Below are positions 7,826-13,263 of a stretch of 17,337 nucleotides of DNA, piece after piece (the stretch's first letter is position 1; the number at the start of each line of letters is the position of its first letter). The stretch covers positions 1-17,337 of the forward strand of contig CALAZW010000027.1 in the NCBI GenBank assembly GCA_937926545.1, given 5' to 3'. Under the pieces are notes generated by a model, which had not been told where the DNA came from, made no database searches, and saw only the letters and a list, made by a program, of their open reading frames with translations. The position numbers were made by a program, and so were the translations under genes. This DNA is from an uncultured Helcococcus sp. GTDB taxonomy: Bacteria; Bacillota; Clostridia; Tissierellales; Peptoniphilaceae.

Positions 7826-8665
7826 ATGGACGTATTAAAAGTTTGCGGTCTTGAAAAGGAATATGAAAAGTTTTCTTTGAAAAAAATAGATTTTAAAGTG
7901 CCCCAAGGAGCCATAGTTGGTATGGTAGGTCCGAATGGCTCTGGAAAAACTACAACTATAAAGTGCCTGTTGAATAGCATTGCCTATGATGGGGAAATTA
8001 CTTATTGGGGCAGGGATTTAAAGGAAAATGAGTTGGAGATAAAAAATAAATTGGGCATAGTTTTAGATAATTCTTTCTTCTATGAAAAAAACACAGCAGA
8101 AGATATAGCGAAAGTCTTAAAACACGCCTATGACAAGTGGGATGATAGTGTCTATTATTCTTATTTGGATAGATTTAATATTGATAGAAAAATGAAAATT
8201 GAAAAACTATCTAAGGGTATGAAAATGAAACTTTATTTAGCAACAGCCCTTAGTCATGAGGCTGAATTATTAATATTAGACGAGCCAAGTAGCGGTTTGG
8301 ATCCTTTAGTTAGGGAGGAATTTTTAGATATTTTGTTAGAGTATATAAATGATGGAAAAAAATCGGTTCTTATGTCCAGTCATATAACCTCCGATTTGGA
8401 GAAAATAGCAGACTATCTAATTATGATTTATCAAGGAGAAATACTTCTTGAAGGAGAGAAAGATCATATTTTAGACTCTTTTGGCATGGCTAAGCTAAGT
8501 GAAGATGACTTGAAAAAAATAGATGAAAAAGATATTAAGGGACTTAGGGATACAGGTTATGGATATGAGGCTTTAATAGTAAATAAAAACAAGTATAGTG
8601 ATTTTCTTATAGATAAGGTAACTATAGATGATATTTTAGTAAATTTAACAAGGGGAATAAAATGA
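7826..8665 (+). CDS. ABC transporter ATP-binding protein (YtrB/PmtA-like exporter)
   Basis: A 279-residue ATPase of the drug/peptide-export type. Walker A GPNGSGKT is at 35-42, a divergent signature LSKGMKMK at 128-135, Walker B LLILDEP at 148-154, D-loop SSGLDP and switch His186. The usual Q-loop glutamine is replaced in GIVLDNSFFYE (Asp81). I have seen similar divergence in this subfamily, so I do not read it as inactivation. A C-terminal extension of about 60 residues follows the core. Its start abuts the gntR stop (TAAATG) with GGAGG just upstream. Its stop overlaps the permease start (ATGA). The transported compound is unknown; envelope-active peptide export or resistance is the family-based guess. 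Confidence 0.9.
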   Translation: MDVLKVCGLEKEYEKFSLKKIDFKVPQGAIVGMVGPNGSGKTTTIKCLLNSIAYDGEITYWGRDLKENELEIKNKLGIVLDNSFFYEKNTAEDIAKVLKHAYDKWDDSVYYSYLDRFNIDRKMKIEKLSKGMKMKLYLATALSHEAELLILDEPSSGLDPLVREEFLDILLEYINDGKKSVLMSSHITSDLEKIADYLIMIYQGEILLEGEKDHILDSFGMAKLSEDDLKKIDEKDIKGLRDTGYGYEALIVNKNKYSDFLIDKVTIDDILVNLTRGIK

Positions 8666-9297
8666 AAATAGTATTGTACAATGACTTATTAAATCTAAAA
8701 AAAACCTTGATAAAATTAGTATTTTTTATATTGATTTTTTCAGGCGTACAGATAATGATGGTGGATAACCTGGGCATGGGACTAGGATTTCCCTTTTTAA
8801 TCTTATCTATGACAAGCTTAAATGTATTCTATTTTTCAGATGTATCAAGGTCTGATTTGTATATAATGGCTCTAGGTGCTAGGAAGAAGGATTTTGTTGC
8901 AGCCAGATATTTATTATCCTTACTTTTTGTAGGAGTTGGGTTTGTAATATCTCTAATTTTATTTGCCTTAAGTTCCTACAAGGGCTTGATTTCTTCAGGA
9001 GAGTACTTCTTTGGAATATCCCTTATCTTTTCTTTTAGTTTAGTATGGATGGGCCTATCCCTTCCTATATACTTTAAGTATGATTTTAGTAAGGCAAGGT
9101 CAATGGTTGTTTTTATATACTTATTAATATTTTTTATAAGTTTCTTCCTATCGTCCCAGTTGGATATGGCAGGATCAGTATCTAAATTTGTTGATTCTAA
9201 TGTTGGGCCTATAACTATGATTAGTATTTTTATAGGAATAGTATTTTATTATCTATCCTATATAATAAGTAAGAGAATGGTAAAGAACAAGTATTAA
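8662..9297 (+). CDS. ABC-2 type transporter permease
   Basis: A 211-residue hydrophobic protein with about six membrane helices (near 15-33, 39-57, 82-104, 116-137, 147-165 and 182-202). It resembles the ABC2_membrane_5 / PmtB-type permeases that pair with small exporter ATPases. The motif region ALGARKKDFVAARYL (70-84) between helices 2 and 3 is characteristic of these proteins (a cytoplasmic loop contacting the ATPase). It overlaps the ATPase gene by 4 nt. No second permease gene follows, so the transporter is probably a permease homodimer. No clear terminator follows the gene; the mgtA promoter starts 24 nt later. Confidence 0.8.
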   Translation: MKIVLYNDLLNLKKTLIKLVFFILIFSGVQIMMVDNLGMGLGFPFLILSMTSLNVFYFSDVSRSDLYIMALGARKKDFVAARYLLSLLFVGVGFVISLILFALSSYKGLISSGEYFFGISLIFSFSLVWMGLSLPIYFKYDFSKARSMVVFIYLLIFFISFFLSSQLDMAGSVSKFVDSNVGPITMISIFIGIVFYYLSYIISKRMVKNKY

Positions 9298-9320
9298 AAG
9301 AAGAATGGGATTTGATATAT

Positions 9321-9349
9321 TTGACAGTAAAAAAATCCTATGATAGGAT
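9321..9349 (+). promoter_or_regulatory. mgtA promoter
   Basis: TTGACA (9321-9326), 17-bp spacer, TAGGAT (9344-9349). The predicted start, about 9356, is just before the first strand of the M-box. A perfect inverted repeat ATCCTA-TGA-TAGGAT (9335-9349) covers the -10 element and may be incidental or an operator. Confidence 0.65.
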
Positions 9350-9355
9350 GAATAT

Positions 9356-9516
9356 GTATTCGGTAGGTAAGGTTCCTATAAGGATATGGATTACTGCCGC
9401 GAAATAATGGAGACATTATTAGCTGGTTAGCAGTCTTGGTCGTCAAGAAGGCCAAGATTAATGTAATTTCACGCCTTGTAGTGCTAAAGCTCAAACGGAC
9501 AAATATAGAGAATAGT
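9356..9516 (+). promoter_or_regulatory. M-box (ykoK leader) Mg2+ riboswitch
   Basis: This leader carries the conserved blocks of the M-box: GGTAGGTAAGGTTCCTATA (9362-9380), the TTACTGCC...GGTTAGCAGT arm (9391-9434) and GTGCTAAAGCTC (9481-9492). Their order and spacing match the Bacillus ykoK leader. The RNA folds when Mg2+ is plentiful. An antiterminator strand CAAACGGA (9492-9499) can pair with TCTGTTTG (9526-9533) in the loop of the following terminator. An additional inner stem GAGA/TCTC (9508-9511 with 9516-9519) would disrupt the terminator. Low Mg2+ should therefore permit read-through into mgtA. Aptamer boundaries are approximate. Confidence 0.92.
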
Positions 9517-9551
9517 CTCCATATATCTGTTTGGGTATATGGAGTTTTTTT
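9517..9551 (+). terminator. M-box-controlled terminator
   Basis: Perfect 9-bp stem CTCCATATA (9517-9525) / TATATGGAG (9536-9544) with loop TCTGTTTGGG and seven Ts (9545-9551). Its 5' strand and loop are shared with the antiterminator described for the M-box. Confidence 0.92.
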
Positions 9552-9565
9552 ATGGAGTGATTATT

Positions 9566-9604
9566 ATGCAGATTCCCTTGGGTATATATAAGGTAATTCA
9601 ATAA
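9566..9604 (+). CDS. Possible 12-residue leader ORF in the mgtA leader
   Basis: ATG 9566 opens a 12-codon frame (MQIPLGIYKVIQ, stop TAA). GGAG at 9554-9557, immediately after the M-box terminator T-run, is 8 nt upstream, which is good spacing. The stop lies 10 nt before the antiterminator strand of the next hairpin. A ribosome on this ORF could influence which hairpin forms. The ORF is very short and could be chance; no family is recognisable. Confidence 0.35.
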   Translation: MQIPLGIYKVIQ

Positions 9605-9613
9605 TATTTATTT

Positions 9614-9657
9614 TAAACAGATAAGATTTAAGCATCTATTTGTTTAGGTGCTTTTTT
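9614..9657 (+). terminator. Second terminator with competing antiterminator in the mgtA leader
   Basis: Terminator stem AAGCATCTA (9630-9638) / TAGGTGCTT (9645-9653), one G-U pair, loop of 6 nt, T-run to 9657. A mutually exclusive 10-bp pairing is possible between TAAACAGATA (9614-9623) and TATTTGTTTA (9637-9646), with one G-U. The terminator follows the M-box terminator by about 80 nt and precedes the start of mgtA by about 110 nt, so it would act as a second checkpoint. Confidence 0.7.
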
Positions 9658-9688
9658 CATACTCATTTTTATAAGGAGGTGCATTGGA

Positions 9689-9766
9689 ATGGACCCAGAT
9701 TCGTATCGAGAGAAGTATAAAGAGCTGCATTTCAATGCAGCTAAGAATAAAACTGAGAGGAAGTGA
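9689..9766 (+). CDS. Putative 25-residue mgtA leader peptide (MDPD start)
   Basis: ATG 9689 with the strong site AAGGAGGT (9673-9680), 8 nt upstream, opens a 25-codon frame beginning MDPDSYREKYKE and ending KNKTERK-stop. It is highly charged and has no membrane segment. TGA (9764-9766) is 4 nt before the mgtA ATG, and the mgtA ribosome site (GAGAGG, 9755-9760) is inside this ORF, so mgtA translation is likely coupled to it. The ribosome site here is better than that of mgtA. The start Met-Asp-Pro-Asp resembles the acidic/proline start of enterobacterial MgtL (MEPDP), a Mg2+-responsive mgtA leader peptide. Function is inference. Confidence 0.65.
   Translation: MDPDSYREKYKELHFNAAKNKTERK
9723..9742 (+). 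promoter_or_regulatory. Hairpin inside the leader-peptide ORF
   Basis: Perfect 8-bp stem AGCTGCAT / ATGCAGCT with loop TTCA (9-bp if TT/AA pairs). No T-run follows, so it is not an intrinsic terminator. The 3' arm AATGCA (9734-9739) could instead pair with TGCATT (9680-9685) between the ribosome site and the start codon of the same ORF. Confidence 0.6.
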
Positions 9767-9770
9767 AAGT

Positions 9771-12488
9771 ATGAACAAGAACATGAACAAGGAACAAATG
9801 CAAAATATTTTAAATAGCAGAGTTCACCAAGAGGAAATTGATAAAAGACTAATTGCTGCTTCAACTTTAGAAACAGCCAAGGTCTATGAAATGTTGGGAA
9901 GTAGGGAAGAAGGATTAACAGACAAAGAGGTTGAAATCTCCAGGGAACAATATGGGGAGAATAAATTAACCTACCATAAGAAGGATAGTGTATTTAAGAG
10001 GATTATTGATGCCTTTGTAAATCCTTTTACCCTAATTTTAATCTTTTTAGCGGTGGTATCTATCTTTACAGATGTTATCTTGATTGACCAAGGGGAAAAG
10101 GACTATACAACTGTAGTTATTATAGTGACCATGGTAATGATATCTGGAATTCTAAAATTCATTCAAGAAACCAGGTCAGGAAATGCAGCTGAGAAACTTT
10201 TAGAAATGGTGGAAACCACAACCGGAGTTGAGAGAAAAGACCTGGGTACGTTGGAAATTGATCTGGATGAAGTAGTTGTTGGAGACATAGTTCATCTATC
10301 AGCAGGGGATATGATTCCAGCAGATGTTAGGATTTTAAAGGCCAAGGATATGTTTATAAGTCAATCTTCTTTAACTGGAGAAAGTGAGCCAGTAGAAAAG
10401 TATAGTGATTTACTTTCAGAAGATAGGGAAATCTTAGACAGGGAAAATCTTGCCTTTATGGGTACTAACGTGGTCAGTGGTTATGCTGAAGCGATTGTAG
10501 TTTCTGTAGGTGACCAAACAGTATTTGGCCAAATTGCCAAGGATATTAATAAAGATCCAGTTGTTACAAGTTTTGAAAAGGGAGTAAATGCTGTATCATC
10601 TGTTTTAATTAGATATATGGTTATCATGGTTCCCATAGTATTTTTAATTAATGGGATTACCAAGAAGGACTGGATGAGCGCCTTATTGTTTGCCATATCA
10701 ATAGCTGTAGGCTTAACACCAGAAATGCTACCTATGATAGTGACTGCAAGCTTGGCCAAAGGGTCTGTTGCCATGTCCAAAAAAAAGGTAATTGTAAAAA
10801 ACTTAAATTCTATTCAAAACCTAGGGGCAATAGATATTTTATTTACGGATAAGACAGGAACCCTAACAGAAGACAAGGTAAGACTACAACAAAACTTAGA
10901 TATAGAGGGAAATGCATCAGAGGAAGTTTTGAAATATGGTTTCTTTAACAGTTATTTTCAAACAGGTTTAAGCAACCTATTAGATGAGGCAATTATAGAT
11001 AAATATATGGAAGTTATAGGTGAAAAAGACCTGGACTATATGTTGACAGACTATGTTAAGGTAGATGAAGTACCCTTTGATTTTAATAGAAGAAGATTGA
11101 GTGTTGTAGTTGAAGACCATAAGGGTCGTGTAGAGATGATAACCAAGGGGGCTGTGGAAGAGATGCTTTCTATTTCCAACAAGGCTCAATACAAGGGTGA
11201 GATACTAGACTTGGATCAAGATCTTAAAGATAAGGTTTTGAAGAAGGTAAATGAATTAAATAACCTGGGCATGAGAGTGATAGCAGTTTCTAAAAAGACA
11301 AACCCATCTCCAGTAGGACAATTTTCCATAGCTGATGAAAGTGAAATGACCCTTATAGGCTATCTAGCCTTTTTAGATCCTCCTAAATCAAGTACCAAAG
11401 AGGCTATAGAAGCTCTTAATAGGAGTGGAGTAGATGTAAAAATCTTAACTGGTGATAATGAGTTTGTTACAAAGAATGTATGTAAACAAGTAGGAATAGA
11501 TTTTAATAAGATTTATTTAGGCTCAGATGTGGATAAACTTGATGATGAAGAATTGGGCAAGTTAGCCTTGACAGCAAATGTCTTTGCTAAAATGAGTCCA
11601 AGTCAAAAGGCCAGGGTAATTAGGGCCACTAGAGGCCAAGGACATAGCGTAGGCTATATGGGAGATGGAATTAACGATGCTGCAGCTTTAGAAGCCTGTG
11701 ATGTTGGTATATCAGTAAATAATGCTGTTGATATAGCCAAGGAATCATCAGATGTAATTCTATTGGAAAAGGATTTGATGATATTGGAAGATGGTATCTT
11801 GGAAGGAAGAAAGACCTATGCCAATATGATTAAATATATAAAGATGACAGCTTCATCAAACTTTGGAAATGTATTTTCAGTTTTAATAGCCAGTGCATTT
11901 TTGCCATTTTTGCCTATGGAGTCCATTCACTTGTTATTGTTAAATCTTATCTATGATATATCAGTAACAGCTATCCCATGGGATAATGTGGATGAGGAAT
12001 ACCTGGATAAACCTAGAGAGTGGGATGCATCATCTGTATCTAAATTTATGATATGGATTGGACCAATAAGTTCAATATTTGATATTACCACCTATCTACT
12101 TATGTATTTTGTAATAGCTCCAATGTTTACAGGGGGACTATTATATACTCAATTAACAGATCCAGCTATGAAAGCTATGTATATTGCCATATTCCAGGCT
12201 GGTTGGTTTGTGGAATCTATGTGGAGTCAAACTCTTGTTATCCATATGATTAGAACGCCAAAGGTTCCATTTATAGAAAGTAGAGCATCCTTATCACTTA
12301 CTGTTCTAACTTTTGCAGGAATTATTTTGGCCACCCTAATTCCATATACAGGTTTTGGAAATTCTATGGGCTTGGCACCACTACCTAAGATTTACTTCTT
12401 ATACTTGACTATAACAATAGTAGCCTATATGATTTTGGCTCAAATAATTAAGAATAGATATGTAAAAAGATATGGTGAATTACTATAA
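9771..12488 (+). CDS. mgtA: Magnesium-translocating P-type ATPase (MgtA type)
   Basis: Membrane pump of the P3B group importing Mg2+. From ATG 9771 it has 905 residues, normal for MgtA/MgtB. Motifs (that numbering): actuator TGES at 202-205, membrane motif GLTPEMLPMIV at about 314-324 (the MgtA counterpart of the usual PEGL site), phosphorylation site DKTGTLT with Asp360, ATP-binding LTGDN near 566 and hinge GDGINDAA at 631-638. It has about ten membrane helices, the last group after residue 700. An in-frame TTG at 9684 would give 934 residues. I reject it because it would sit only 3 nt from AAGGAGGT and the extra 29 residues do not resemble the family start. It is controlled by an M-box riboswitch and probably by the preceding small ORF, and ends at a strong terminator. 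Confidence 0.95.
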   Translation: MNKNMNKEQMQNILNSRVHQEEIDKRLIAASTLETAKVYEMLGSREEGLTDKEVEISREQYGENKLTYHKKDSVFKRIIDAFVNPFTLILIFLAVVSIFTDVILIDQGEKDYTTVVIIVTMVMISGILKFIQETRSGNAAEKLLEMVETTTGVERKDLGTLEIDLDEVVVGDIVHLSAGDMIPADVRILKAKDMFISQSSLTGESEPVEKYSDLLSEDREILDRENLAFMGTNVVSGYAEAIVVSVGDQTVFGQIAKDINKDPVVTSFEKGVNAVSSVLIRYMVIMVPIVFLINGITKKDWMSALLFAISIAVGLTPEMLPMIVTASLAKGSVAMSKKKVIVKNLNSIQNLGAIDILFTDKTGTLTEDKVRLQQNLDIEGNASEEVLKYGFFNSYFQTGLSNLLDEAIIDKYMEVIGEKDLDYMLTDYVKVDEVPFDFNRRRLSVVVEDHKGRVEMITKGAVEEMLSISNKAQYKGEILDLDQDLKDKVLKKVNELNNLGMRVIAVSKKTNPSPVGQFSIADESEMTLIGYLAFLDPPKSSTKEAIEALNRSGVDVKILTGDNEFVTKNVCKQVGIDFNKIYLGSDVDKLDDEELGKLALTANVFAKMSPSQKARVIRATRGQGHSVGYMGDGINDAAALEACDVGISVNNAVDIAKESSDVILLEKDLMILEDGILEGRKTYANMIKYIKMTASSNFGNVFSVLIASAFLPFLPMESIHLLLLNLIYDISVTAIPWDNVDEEYLDKPREWDASSVSKFMIWIGPISSIFDITTYLLMYFVIAPMFTGGLLYTQLTDPAMKAMYIAIFQAGWFVESMWSQTLVIHMIRTPKVPFIESRASLSLTVLTFAGIILATLIPYTGFGNSMGLAPLPKIYFLYLTITIVAYMILAQIIKNRYVKRYGELL

Positions 12489-12497
12489 TATTATATA

Positions 12498-12526
12498 AAA
12501 TAGGTACTTAGGGTACCTATTTTTTT
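12498..12526 (+). terminator. mgtA terminator
   Basis: Stem AATAGGTAC (12499-12507) / GTACCTATT (12513-12521), loop TTAGG, with adjoining A/T pairs and a T-run to 12526. It ends only 11 nt before the start codon of the next gene, whose ribosome site GGAGG (12529-12533) follows the T-run directly. Confidence 0.88.
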
Positions 12527-12537
12527 ATGGAGGTTTT

Positions 12538-13191
12538 ATGGAGACATTATTATTTAAAGGGTTAAAACAAGAGGAAATAGAAGTTTTTTTAGAATATAGT
12601 GGTAGTCTTAGGAAAAAATATTATGAAGGCCAGTATATATTTGAGGAGCTGCAAAGTCCAGATTATCTATTTATTCTTTTATCAGGTCAGGTCCAGGTGG
12701 AAAAACTTGATCCTAGTGGTAAAAGAATGATTGTAAATAAGTTTAATAAGAAGGGGACAATCTTTGGTGAAGTTTATCTTTATTTAGATAGGCATGAATA
12801 TGATTATTCCTGTCTAGCAACTGTTGATTCAGAAATATTGAAAATTCCAAAAGAGGCTCTTTTAATAGATGATAAGGCTAGTTTAATAAGTAGAAGAATA
12901 AATGAAAACATGCTTAAAATCCTATCGGAGAAGGCATATTTTCTAAATCAAAAAATTTTAATTTTAGGAAGTTCCAATCTTAGAGAAAAGATAAGTAAGT
13001 TTTTATTACAAAGGATGGATGGAGATAAGAAGGTAATCCTAACCATAACTAGAGAAGAGATGGCTGATTTTATAGGGGTAACCAGGCCCTCCTTATCCAG
13101 GGAACTAATGAAGATGCAAAAGGATAATTTAATAGAGGTAGAAAAAAATATAATTTATATAAATACTGAGGAAGTATATAAATACTTATAG
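12538..13191 (+). CDS. Crp/Fnr-family transcriptional regulator, HcpR-like
   Basis: A 217-residue regulator. The N-terminal cyclic-nucleotide-type beta-barrel spans about residues 5-110 (YLFILLSGQVQVEKLDPSGKRMIV, then GTIFGEVYLYLDR). A long dimer helix follows at about 113-142, then the C-terminal Crp helix-turn-helix TREEMADFIGVTRPSLSREL (171-190). It has one cysteine (Cys92), so it lacks the four-cysteine Fe-S sensor of FNR. The neighbouring hcp gene and the GTAACA-AA-TGTTAC site between them suggest an HcpR-type NO/redox sensor, which in other species activates hcp, perhaps via haem. The signal is not readable here. No clear promoter lies between the mgtA terminator and this gene; TATAAT at 12484-12489 has no good -35. 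Confidence 0.88.
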   Translation: METLLFKGLKQEEIEVFLEYSGSLRKKYYEGQYIFEELQSPDYLFILLSGQVQVEKLDPSGKRMIVNKFNKKGTIFGEVYLYLDRHEYDYSCLATVDSEILKIPKEALLIDDKASLISRRINENMLKILSEKAYFLNQKILILGSSNLREKISKFLLQRMDGDKKVILTITREEMADFIGVTRPSLSRELMKMQKDNLIEVEKNIIYINTEEVYKYL

Positions 13192-13192
13192 T

Positions 13193-13206
13193 GTAACAAA
13201 TGTTAC
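13193..13206. promoter_or_regulatory. Crp/Fnr (HcpR-type) operator upstream of hcp
   Basis: Perfect inverted repeat GTAACA-AA-TGTTAC, beginning 1 nt after the regulator's stop codon. Its centre (13199.5) is about 41.5 bp before the predicted hcp transcript start (about 13241), the classical class II activator position. Confidence 0.8.
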
Positions 13207-13228
13207 GGAAATCTATTCTAGTCTTTCT

Positions 13229-13234
13229 TATAAT
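13229..13234 (+). promoter_or_regulatory. hcp promoter -10 element
   Basis: Consensus TATAAT with no -35 resembling TTGACA 16-18 bp upstream (the bases there are about CGGAAA). A consensus -10 without a -35, next to a Crp-type site near -41.5, indicates an activator-dependent promoter. Leader about 23 nt; ribosome site GGAGGG at 13252-13257. Confidence 0.75.
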
Positions 13235-13263
13235 GTAAGTATCATAAAGACGGAGGGAAGATT

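Noticed and set aside
7896..8100. Missing Q-loop glutamine as a sign of a dead ATPase
   Set aside because: All other catalytic motifs are intact and divergence here is usual in this exporter subfamily.
9684..9770. TTG start giving MgtA 29 extra residues
   Set aside because: The TTG is only 3 nt from AAGGAGGT, the extension does not look like an MgtA N-terminus, and the same ribosome site fits the ATG of the 25-codon ORF in another frame.
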